8,092 nt of DNA. Source: CAYXUG01 sp964468655. Its GTDB lineage: Bacteria > Fidelibacterota > Marinisomatia > Marinisomatales > CAYXUG01. The translations under genes were made by a program, and so were the position numbers. The notes below the pieces were generated by a model. It saw only the letters and a list, made by a program, of their open reading frames with translations, did not search any database and was not told the DNA's origin. The stretch covers positions 1-8,092 of the forward strand of contig CAYXUG010000072.1 in the NCBI GenBank assembly GCA_964468655.1. Reading direction: 5' to 3'. Of this stretch, positions 1 to 7,400 are shown one piece after another; within the stretch, counting starts at the first letter, position 1, and each line of letters opens with the position of its first letter.

Positions 1-56
1 CCATGGCTTCTTTAACTCTGCTATCTGTAAACCATGTCTATGGTAAGACACTTTTC

Positions 57-83
57 CGTCGAGCTGTCGACGAGAGATTTTTT
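57..83 (+). terminator. Possible hairpin with T-tract reading left to right
   Basis: On the plus strand CGTCGA-GCTG-TCGACG (57-72) forms a 6-bp stem with a 4-nt loop, followed after AGAGA by six T (78-83). The T-run overlaps the stop codon of the alpha/beta hydrolase. It could terminate a convergent plus-strand gene outside the window, but none is seen. On the minus strand no T-tract follows the stem, so it is not a good terminator for the operon. Confidence 0.25.
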
Positions 84-1218
84 ACCCTTTTAATCCCTTT
101 TTTATCACCCTATGCATGAACTTACCCAAACCCAATAAATTTTTAACAAATTTCATCATACTTTGTCCTGCAACTTCGGAATGAGTATATAAATGACTGA
201 TGATTTTATAAACTTCTTTTTGTCTCTCTTCGAGAGTTTTGCCGAATGCTTCTGTTTCTGTATAGGGAATCATATTATCATTTGCGCCATGGATTAAATA
301 GACCGGAAAATTAATGTTGTCCAAAAAATATCTCGGGGAGTATGCAGATACAGACTCCTCATCTATTTGTTCAAACACATCTTTAGCCAATCTAAATATT
401 TCATTTTTTTCATCTTTATAAATTAAATCTATAAATTTTTTATCTTCCTCGTTCATGGACATGTATATGTATTCAGCTGCAGAATCGTCTTCTTGTATTA
501 AACTGTAAAAATAAGATTTCATTTTCTCCCTATCAAATTCTATAGGAATCTGATTGAGGTAGTTATAAAAAAATACAACTTTCCCCCATTCGTGAGGTTT
601 CATCCTCATCTGTTGTAATCCGTCATTGTATTCTCCTGAAATGGCAAACCAGAAAGTTTCTCTCAAATCATAGTAACTTCCGTAGGAAAGTACAACAACG
701 GGGAGTCCATTTATTCTTTTATCTGTACATGCTTTGATTAGCAGACTTCCGCCAAAACTGAATCCAATGGCTACAATTTGCTTATTGAGAATATCATTCC
801 GACTGTAAATCTGCTCAAAACTTTTAATAATATGCTCAACACTGTCTGGGCCGAGCATTATCTTCATTAAGCTGGGAAGTCTGGGAAGAAAAACTCTGAA
901 ACCTATTTTTGATAAACCAATGGCCACCTGGTTTACAATTTCATGTTTTTCACCAGTGGGTGATGCACCAGGGTACAAAATAACTGCCGGAGTTCGTCCT
1001 GTAATCTTTGGATGGTAAATCCTCAGGGGTACTTTTTCTCCATCTTCCAATTGATAATGGGAGGATTCGAATTGAAAATCTGTAGATTTTCTCCCGGTTA
1101 ATTTCATTAATCTTCCGGGTAGCAAATAGAGCAAAAGTTTGGCACATTTGAAGGCAATTGTCCTTGTTGCAAAAAACACGATTAAAACGATTATCCCGAT
1201 CCATACTAAAACTGTCAT
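82..1218 (-). CDS. Membrane-anchored alpha/beta hydrolase
   Basis: This 378-residue protein is an alpha/beta-hydrolase-fold enzyme with an N-terminal membrane anchor (hydrophobic residues 3-19, followed by K24, K27 and R36). The nucleophile elbow is GFSFGG, with Ser154 as the probable nucleophile. The probable acid is Asp314 in HGANDNMIP, and the base is His342 or His346 in SHLYTHSE. The segment LYPGASPTGE (81-90) sits where the oxyanion-hole loop of the fold is expected. Residues 190-290 form a helical, charged insert that resembles a lid domain. The family includes esterases, lipases and peptidases, so the substrate is unknown. Positive charges just after the helix suggest a cytoplasmic catalytic domain, although this is weak evidence. 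The ATG lies 4 nt after the stop of the upstream amidohydrolase and has no clear Shine-Dalgarno sequence, which points to translational coupling at the end of a four-gene operon. The fold assignment is firm; the function is open. Confidence 0.85.
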   Translation of the reverse strand: MTVLVWIGIIVLIVFFATRTIAFKCAKLLLYLLPGRLMKLTGRKSTDFQFESSHYQLEDGEKVPLRIYHPKITGRTPAVILYPGASPTGEKHEIVNQVAIGLSKIGFRVFLPRLPSLMKIMLGPDSVEHIIKSFEQIYSRNDILNKQIVAIGFSFGGSLLIKACTDKRINGLPVVVLSYGSYYDLRETFWFAISGEYNDGLQQMRMKPHEWGKVVFFYNYLNQIPIEFDREKMKSYFYSLIQEDDSAAEYIYMSMNEEDKKFIDLIYKDEKNEIFRLAKDVFEQIDEESVSAYSPRYFLDNINFPVYLIHGANDNMIPYTETEAFGKTLEERQKEVYKIISHLYTHSEVAGQSMMKFVKNLLGLGKFMHRVIKKGLKG

Positions 1219-1222
1219 ATTG

Positions 1223-2287
1223 TTAAACCATTTTCAACAGTTTTTTTCCTCTACGGAAGCAGTCCTCAGGGATGCCTAATGTCCGGACAATCTGCAAATT
1301 TTTTTCCAGATCATTATCAATTCCTTCTATGTTTATCATTTCCTTTATAGAAAGTTTACCTAAAAAATATAATGAACTGATCATAGGAGTTGAAACAAGA
1401 GGAAAATCGCTTCCATAAAATAACCTGTCAAATAAATTTGGATGATTTAAAAAATACCTGAGTTTGAAAGTTTTATGAAGAAATGTAAGTGATGATATAT
1501 CACCATAAAGGTTTGGATATTTGTCAAGCAGCTTCAGAAATCTTTCAAAATAACTGCCTTGCCTGTCACCACCTGAATCGGCGCAGTGTGCCGCAATAAC
1601 CTGAACACCTTCCTCCAGCGGGATAGTCAATAAATCAGGATTCCCGAGGGTCTGATCTTCCACGGGGACTGTATGTTCTTTTCCTCCATGAACTAGAAGA
1701 GGAATATTATGTTCAGTAAGCATTCGATAAAATGGAATATGCCCGGTATCGGATGGATCTATATTCTGACTGTTGGGAAGCCATTTAATTAGCACCGCGC
1801 CATTTCCAAGCACCTTTTCGAGTTCCTCCAATGCATCCTTTCTGTTGGGATTTACAGAAGCTCCCGGGTAAAAATGATCGCTTTCACGACATACCTTAAA
1901 CAGGTACTCATTGGAAATATAGAAAGGAGTCCTGTCATAATCCAATTCACCCTTTTCATTATAGATGCCATCCATTGCGAGTAGAATACCATAGTAGTGA
2001 AATGGCATTGATTCGACCTGTTTTCTTAGCATTTGAACGTATTGCCTGTCCTGTTCATCCGGACTGGATTTATTATCAATCTCAAGAAATTGCCTCAAAA
2101 ACTTGAACGGAACAGAACGCCGGGACCTCGAACTGATAAAACAACCATTTGATTCACTTTCACCTACGAGATGCATGTGAATATCAACAACTTCGGTGGG
2201 ATAATCATTATGCCCGCTTATAACCTTTGGGATTAAACCGCCAAAAAGAGCAAGAGGTGCAGATTTCAGGAAGTCTCGTCTATCCAC
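1223..2287 (-). CDS. Tat-signal amidohydrolase (Amidohydro_2-like TIM barrel)
   Basis: This is a metal-dependent hydrolase of the amidohydrolase superfamily, Amidohydro_2 branch, whose members hydrolyse or decarboxylate small cyclic or carboxylated compounds. Numbered from the GTG start (354 residues), the barrel motifs appear in order: VVDIHMHL (His37, His39), a lysine in VLIKW (Lys168), IPLLVHGG (His200), VIAAHCADSGG (His234) and FYGSDFPL (Asp294). These fit a mono- or binuclear metal site. The N-terminus reads VDRRDFLKSAPLALFGG, a near-consensus twin-arginine motif followed by a hydrophobic stretch, so export by Tat is likely. I chose the GTG at 2287 because it puts RR at residues 3-4 and overlaps the stop of the DUF2231 gene by a few bases. 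An ATG at 2332 would add 15 residues and bury 53 nt inside that gene. No cleavage site is obvious. The substrate is unknown. Confidence 0.85.
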   Translation of the reverse strand: MDRRDFLKSAPLALFGGLIPKVISGHNDYPTEVVDIHMHLVGESESNGCFISSRSRRSVPFKFLRQFLEIDNKSSPDEQDRQYVQMLRKQVESMPFHYYGILLAMDGIYNEKGELDYDRTPFYISNEYLFKVCRESDHFYPGASVNPNRKDALEELEKVLGNGAVLIKWLPNSQNIDPSDTGHIPFYRMLTEHNIPLLVHGGKEHTVPVEDQTLGNPDLLTIPLEEGVQVIAAHCADSGGDRQGSYFERFLKLLDKYPNLYGDISSLTFLHKTFKLRYFLNHPNLFDRLFYGSDFPLVSTPMISSLYFLGKLSIKEMINIEGIDNDLEKNLQIVRTLGIPEDCFRRGKKLLKMV

Positions 2288-2726
2288 CGAATCCGACGCC
2301 AATACCGTGCACCATAACCATAATGCCTCCATAATATCCTGTCACTGCTACTGAAATTGAGATCAGCACCAAAAATGCAAAAGCAAGAATATTTAGTTTC
2401 CGGCTTCCGGGGTATTTGAAATAGTACCATAACCAACCTGCCAGCACAACTATGGATGTCCAAATAGTGAAGTTTGCAAATTTTTCATGAGTTTGAATGA
2501 GTTCTAACTCAATATCATTAAACTGAATTTTTTGCGCAGCTGCGATTGCAGCGTCCTGCCCGGATAAACCGGTGACAATGGAATAAACCACAGAAATTCC
2601 GAATAGAAATAAAGGTAATCCAGAATGAATCCACTGAATTTTAAAAACAACCATTCCTTGAAGGATTGCAGCAGTCATAATCAACACTATTGGAAAGTGG
2701 GAAATGAAGGGATGTATTTCAGCCAT
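2280..2726 (-). CDS. DUF2231-family four-helix membrane protein
   Basis: This 148-residue integral membrane protein has four predicted helices at about residues 9-29, 35-55, 86-104 and 111-130. The N-terminal IHPFISHFPIVL motif (His5, His10) and the C-terminal TGYYGGIMVMVHGIGVGFGG motif (His140) are hallmarks of DUF2231 proteins. A further histidine (His80, in THEKFANF) sits just before helix 3. The family has no established biochemical role that I can cite. The paired histidines near membrane edges could ligate heme or a metal, but this is inference. The start lies 6 nt after the SDR stop, and the stop (TAG at 2282-2280) overlaps the GTG start of the amidohydrolase, so it is a middle gene of the operon. 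It may supply electron transfer or membrane docking for the exported amidohydrolase. Confidence 0.8.
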   Translation of the reverse strand: MAEIHPFISHFPIVLIMTAAILQGMVVFKIQWIHSGLPLFLFGISVVYSIVTGLSGQDAAIAAAQKIQFNDIELELIQTHEKFANFTIWTSIVVLAGWLWYYFKYPGSRKLNILAFAFLVLISISVAVTGYYGGIMVMVHGIGVGFGG

Positions 2727-2732
2727 TGATTT

Positions 2733-3680
2733 TCAGGAGCCGAAATTGGCTTCCGCGAATTGCTTCATTGCATCCATGGTGGAATATTTGTAGCGGAAAT
2801 TGGTTTCCCGTTCAATCTTGCTGCCATCAACTACCCATCTGTACTGAATATAATTGATAAGAGAACTGGGAGCTTCAGTGATGGCATTGATTCTGAAAAA
2901 CCACCCAAAAGTGGTTAAAGCTCGAATAAGTCTGGGACCGATAAAAATAGACTTCCCTCCAATGATTTCTACAGATTCACTTTCTTTGATCACATCCGGT
3001 GGGCCAAGGTTATAAGCACCGGCTGGTGCCTGCAGAGCCAAATGATAAAGGGCTGAAGCAATGTCTTCTTCATGGATTAATTGAGTATCCTGATCAAAGT
3101 TTTTCACGAGTGGTACCAGCGGTTTCATGAGGTAGCGGGAAATGAAATTTCCTAAATTGGGACCTGCAACAACAGCCGGACGAGCAATTACTATTTCAAC
3201 ATTTGGGTGTGTTTTGCCGAATGCTTCCAGCTTTTCTTCTACTATTACCTTATCGTGAGCGTATTGATAGCCAGTCTCTTTGCCCCTAAGAGGGTCAGTT
3301 TCACACAGCCATTCAGGATTATCAGGCAAGGCACCGTAAGCAGTTCCGGAACTGGTAACAACCACCCGGTTGATTCTAAACTGCTCAATATGACTCAACA
3401 CATTCTCCAGACTTCCCACATTTATTTCGTACATTTTTTCCGAGTCGTGGAGAGGGTTCAAGACATATACCAAATGAATAACAATATCAGGAGTGTGTTT
3501 TTCAAAAACATCTCTTAAGTCGCTGTTACAATCCCTATTGTAAAAAACCAGCTTTGAGAAATTGGTTCTCGGCTCAGCGAGATCGAGTCCGATCAATTCC
3601 ATTATAGATTCATCCGAATCAAATCTCTTGCAAAGTTGTGTACCAATATAACCTGATGAGCCGGTAATTAATATTTTCAT
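2733..3680 (-). CDS. Extended SDR, NAD-dependent epimerase/dehydratase family
   Basis: This 315-residue cytoplasmic Rossmann-fold enzyme belongs to the extended short-chain dehydrogenase/reductase group. The nucleotide-binding motif GSSGYIG (Gly7, Gly10, Gly13) follows the first beta strand. An acidic residue at the end of strand 2 (Asp33 in GLDLAEP) favours NAD over NADP. The catalytic set is complete: Ser110/Ser111 and Thr113 in VVTSSGTAYG, and the Tyr140-x3-Lys144 pair in YAHDK. ARPAVVAGPN (167-175) matches the conserved strand of epimerases. The family acts on nucleotide sugars, hydroxysteroids, flavonols and similar compounds, and the substrate cannot be named here. No sugar-biosynthesis gene is nearby, so a role in the same catabolic or modifying pathway as the two downstream hydrolases is more plausible. 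This gene leads the four-gene operon and has the clearest ribosome binding site in the window. Confidence 0.88.
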   Translation of the reverse strand: MKILITGSSGYIGTQLCKRFDSDESIMELIGLDLAEPRTNFSKLVFYNRDCNSDLRDVFEKHTPDIVIHLVYVLNPLHDSEKMYEINVGSLENVLSHIEQFRINRVVVTSSGTAYGALPDNPEWLCETDPLRGKETGYQYAHDKVIVEEKLEAFGKTHPNVEIVIARPAVVAGPNLGNFISRYLMKPLVPLVKNFDQDTQLIHEEDIASALYHLALQAPAGAYNLGPPDVIKESESVEIIGGKSIFIGPRLIRALTTFGWFFRINAITEAPSSLINYIQYRWVVDGSKIERETNFRYKYSTMDAMKQFAEANFGS

Positions 3681-3685
3681 AGTTT

Positions 3686-3691
3686 TCCTCT
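3686..3691 (-). promoter_or_regulatory. Ribosome binding site of the SDR gene
   Basis: AGAGGA on the minus strand lies 5 nt upstream of the ATG at 3680. It is the only strong Shine-Dalgarno match I found before a gene in this window, consistent with the SDR gene being the first gene of the operon and needing independent initiation. The downstream genes appear to be coupled. Confidence 0.6.
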
Positions 3692-3700
3692 TATATTAGT

Positions 3701-3736
3701 CAAATTTAACTCAAAGTGAGGTAATCTCATTACAAA
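3701..3736 (-). promoter_or_regulatory. Candidate Bacteroidota-type promoter of the SDR operon
   Basis: In the 60-nt gap before the SDR gene the minus strand carries TAAATTTG (3708-3701), an exact match to the Bacteroidota -7 consensus TAnnTTTG. A TTTG (3736-3733) lies 24 nt further upstream, where the -33 element is expected; the spacing is a little longer than usual. No good sigma-70 pair was seen here. The short dyad at 3721-3733 sits between the two elements. The motifs are short and the gap is AT-rich, so chance occurrence is possible. Confidence 0.3.
3721..3733. promoter_or_regulatory. Short perfect dyad, possible operator
   Basis: GTAATCTCATTAC is a perfect inverted repeat with 5-bp arms and a 3-nt centre. 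It lies between the DUF2914 stop and the SDR start and inside the spacer of the candidate promoter. It could be a small repressor site, or a chance palindrome in AT-rich DNA. It has no T-tract, so it is not a convincing terminator. Confidence 0.2.
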
Positions 3737-3740
3737 AGGT

Positions 3741-4370
3741 TTAGCTCACAATTTGGAATATTTTCGAGCCCAGTTGATTCCCTTCTGAATCAAAAACTAT
3801 AACTTCCCATTCCCCAACCCAGCGTGGTAAAATGGTTTTTCGGCTCCATGCTCGCCAGAATGACGACTGCCCCACCTCTATGGGAATTCGTGCCATTTCT
3901 CTATTTTGATAATACCATATATGTGTTACCGTATCCGTTTTTACAAGGTTTCTGATTCCGGTAAAACAGAATAAGTTGTCAACTTCAGATGTAAATTCGG
4001 TTCCTGATCCAAGCGGTTTTCTGTTATTTATCGCCTTGCAAATTGTAATCTGGCGAAGTGCCAGATTCGGAGATTGAATAACTATTTCAACTCGTTCCTC
4101 ATTGACACTATCCACAACAGTTTCAACAGTGTTTTTTAATTCTATTTCATCCAATTCAATGATAATTGAATCAGCAATTATTTCACCTGATACTGACATT
4201 ACAAGGATTTCTTCAGTAATCTGCTTTGAATTCCAAAACAATTCCGTTGTAAGATAGAATAAATAAACAAAACCTAGAAAAATTATACCCATTTTGAGTT
4301 TTTGCTGAATAGCAATTCCAAGCAGAATTAACCAAATTAAAGAGATAAGAAGAAGTTCAGATAGATTCAT
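3741..4370 (-). CDS. Two-helix membrane protein with C-terminal DUF2914 domain
   Basis: This 209-residue protein has two predicted N-terminal membrane helices (about residues 4-21 and 27-44), a variable acidic linker (45-100), and a DUF2914 domain (about 103-206). The domain is recognised by its ordered motifs: ITICKAINNRKPLGSGTEF, then LFCFTGIRN, then THIWYYQNREMARIPIEV, then the tryptophan-rich FWRAWSRKTILPRWVGEWEV. DUF2914 domains are small beta-rich modules of unknown function, usually at the C-terminus of membrane or exported proteins. With two helices the domain should be on the same side as the N-terminus; which side is not clear. The gene has 111 nt upstream and 60 nt downstream without coding sequence, so it may be a separate unit from the SDR operon. 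No clear Shine-Dalgarno sequence precedes its ATG. Confidence 0.75.
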   Translation of the reverse strand: MNLSELLLISLIWLILLGIAIQQKLKMGIIFLGFVYLFYLTTELFWNSKQITEEILVMSVSGEIIADSIIIELDEIELKNTVETVVDSVNEERVEIVIQSPNLALRQITICKAINNRKPLGSGTEFTSEVDNLFCFTGIRNLVKTDTVTHIWYYQNREMARIPIEVGQSSFWRAWSRKTILPRWVGEWEVIVFDSEGNQLGSKIFQIVS

Positions 4371-4481
4371 ATTCTAAAATTAATTATGATGGGTAGTCAC
4401 ACTCATAAGACAAAGAACCACAAAGTGAAAATAAATGAACAACTAGTTGAGTTTTTGAACCTAAATATCTTATGGCGCATT

Positions 4482-7400
4482 TTAATTACTGTCACCGGTC
4501 ACACCTTTAAATTTGTTGACCCAAATCGGACTCGACCAAGCCCAAACCTCCCGTTCCGCGCGCAAATCTACATCAAAAACATTTCGCTTCTGTTTGGCGC
4601 GGACATAGTAAACCGCCCAATCGGAATAACTCTCATCAACAAAATCATTCACGCATTCACGTCTCTGTCCCATCTCACGATGAACAATCTCGAAAACAGG
4701 GTGTCCTTTTCTCCTGGAGCTATCCCAACGCAGCACTTCTACAAAATCAAGATCATCAGTGCCATAAACTTCATAGTGGATTTCAGGGAATTTGCCGGTC
4801 TGCAGGGAAACATGCGATCCCATTATCTGGCCGTCAATCTCAAAACGGAGGATCATGCGCTGTCCTGTGGTTCCATAAGTCCGCCTGTTTTTCAATGCAT
4901 CAAAAACAGCATCACGTGTCAATCCAGCAGAGTACACAGCCGCCAGACCTGCATAGGGTAAGCCCGGTCGTGTAGTATGGTCGTCACTTGATGCGATGAC
5001 ACCCAGAAACTCCCCCGCTGCCCATGCGTCCTGGGCATAGTGGGGTCCATCCAGAGCATCTCTCTTATTCTTTTTTACCAGCATGGAGTGCGAGAGCGGA
5101 TGCCGGGAGTCGCTATACTCACTCAACGCAGGGTAAGATAGCGGGTGTCCGGGATCGTAATACTCACTCATTCCGTGCAGTGAGTAAACTTCAATCAACG
5201 GTCGAAATTTTTCATCTCCAAACTCATTGCCAAAACTAACACCCGAATGAACCCATGCTGTCTTCTGGTTCCAGATAATTCCGGTGTGATGAGGCACCGT
5301 TATCATTTCTGTGCCAAGAGGCAGCATATCGGTTAACTCCCAGACGTTCTGTATCTGATCAGAGTCATCTCTCCTGAATAGCGGAATATCAGGAATCAGT
5401 TCATCAGGCGCGTTAAAGTAGATATTGTGATGACCAGACGGAGGCCAGGCACTAAACTCACACCCCAGGAATGTAACAAACTTCCCGGGCTCATAATACC
5501 TGACAACATCCCGTTTGGTACTTTTCCACTCCCGAGGGTTAATCCCACCCGGAGCCGATTCGAAACCGAAGACTATTGTATGATCCGTAAGAGCATAGAA
5601 GTCCAGGCACGATACATCTCGCGCTTTGCGGAAACCATCCGTACCGATACCATCGAAGCTGACAGAAGAATGACTGTGTAAATCCCCCCAGAATAGGCCA
5701 TAGTCCGGCGTTCCACCCATAACTTCAGAAGGATTTGAAAATACTTCAGGCAAGGTGCCGTTTACTCCTTCCACAGGTGTAATCTTCATGCGGTGGATAC
5801 CCGGGTTGGTGAAAGATACTGTAACGATCTTTCGTCCTTTATCAGCTGGTGATAGATGAACGGTTTCTGGAAAGACGGCTGATGAATCGGAGGAAGACAA
5901 AGCCAACATTCCCGTGAATGAAGTGGCTAGATTATGATACTCATCAAGAACAACGATTCTGAAGTCCTGCGGTTTACCGCTGGAGATTGTAGACGGTAAG
6001 TAGCAGGCAATTTTATTCGGTGTACCAGGCAGGATTCTTAGCAAAGGCCTCGGCAAGACCTCCCTGTAGAACCCTTTTCCGAAAAGATCATATGCGATTA
6101 GGATAGAATCTACAAATGCTGAAAGTTCCGCCGTGATCTTCCCACTTTCACTACCACCACCGAAAACAACTGTAATGGTGTCCCCCCGACTCAAGGTATT
6201 ATCCTGCAAACGAGCTGTGACTACCCAAACATTGCGATCCCAATCCCAAGGAACTGTCCCATCCGTTCCTGTGATTTCGGTAATTGCAACACGTGCATTC
6301 ACATTTGAAGTTGCAGCTTCCACATAACCGGAGACTGCGGGATCTGAGTGCTGCAACCGGTCATAATCATAGAATGTCTTGAACCCCTTCACAAACCGAA
6401 CCTTGATGGCACCGCCCACGGCCATACTGTCACTTTCAAGTATGAAGGAAACATTCCAGGTACCCGCTTGACCTACAGTTGCAGTCTGGGGGAAAACAGT
6501 GGCGCGACCACCCATTTTGATTTGCTTTGCACGATCCCGGTACTCCGACACCTCACCCTGCTTCCCCATTAGATTGTACAATTTCACTATTCGTTCAATA
6601 ATCGCAGCCACGTAATCATCGTCCCACCCGGAGTTTTCTTCCCAAATTTCCAGAGATCTTTTAAGAAGGGACTCTGCTTCACCGTAATTTTTCTCAAACC
6701 GGTACAACAATGCCAGATCATTAAGATGCGGCAGGAGATCAGGATGATTAAGCCCCACAATTTTCTCCTTGATCACCAGAATCCTCTTATAAAGGGGTTC
6801 AGCTTTAGAGTATTCAAACTGACCATAATATACCGCGGCAAGGTTTTTTAGAAATTTCACAAGGAATGGATGGTTTAATCCCAATGCCTTTTCTTGTGCC
6901 TCGAGTACCCGCCGAAAAAGTCCCTCCGCTTCAGAGTAATTACCCTGAGTGTAGTAGACAACTGCCAGATTATTCAAGTTCTTTATGACAAATGGATGGT
7001 TTATGCCGAGTGCTTTTTCTCCAATTACAGCAGCCCGCCTGAAAAGAGGTACTGCCTCAGGAAACTTCCCCTTCGATTGAAATATCTCAGCAAGACTGCT
7101 TTGTGACAGCGCCAGGTCAACGTCATCAGGGTTAAGTATCTTCTCTCTTATCATCAATGCCCTCCTGTGCAATCGCTCTGCGTCACTGTCATTACCCAAG
7201 CTCTGGTAAAGCAATGCAAGATTAAAAAGAGATGTTGCCACGTCAGGATGATCTGAACCAAGGTCCTCCTCCCTTATCTCTACAGCACGGATTAAGAGAG
7301 GCAGCGCCGCCGTGTGTTTCCCCTGCACATGGTAAACTGCAGCAAGATTGCTTAGAGTGTGCCCCACTATAAGGTGAATAGGTCCAAGCACTTCTTCCCG

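Noticed and set aside
3..119. Plus-strand short frame whose first residues (MASLTLLSVNHVYGKTLF) vaguely resemble the start of an ABC ATPase
   Set aside because: It stops after about 38 residues, runs into the 3' end of the alpha/beta hydrolase, and lacks a Walker motif; the resemblance is too short.
2266..2463. Minus-strand open frame of 65 codons across the DUF2231/amidohydrolase junction
   Set aside because: It is an out-of-frame shadow of two well-supported genes and has no family resemblance.
3207..3518. Plus-strand open frame of 103 codons
   Set aside because: It is antisense to the catalytic core of the SDR gene, whose motifs are intact; it has low-complexity composition and no ribosome binding site.
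4410..4425. Short direct repeat ACAAAG-AACC-ACAAAG in the gap upstream of the DUF2914 gene
   Set aside because: Two six-base copies in AT-rich DNA are easily due to chance, and no promoter elements with good spacing were found around them.
4386..4961. Plus-strand open frame of 191 codons starting in the gap after the DUF2914 gene
   Set aside because: Almost all of it is antisense to the conserved DUF3604 C-terminus of the lipoprotein, and its translation shows no recognisable domain.
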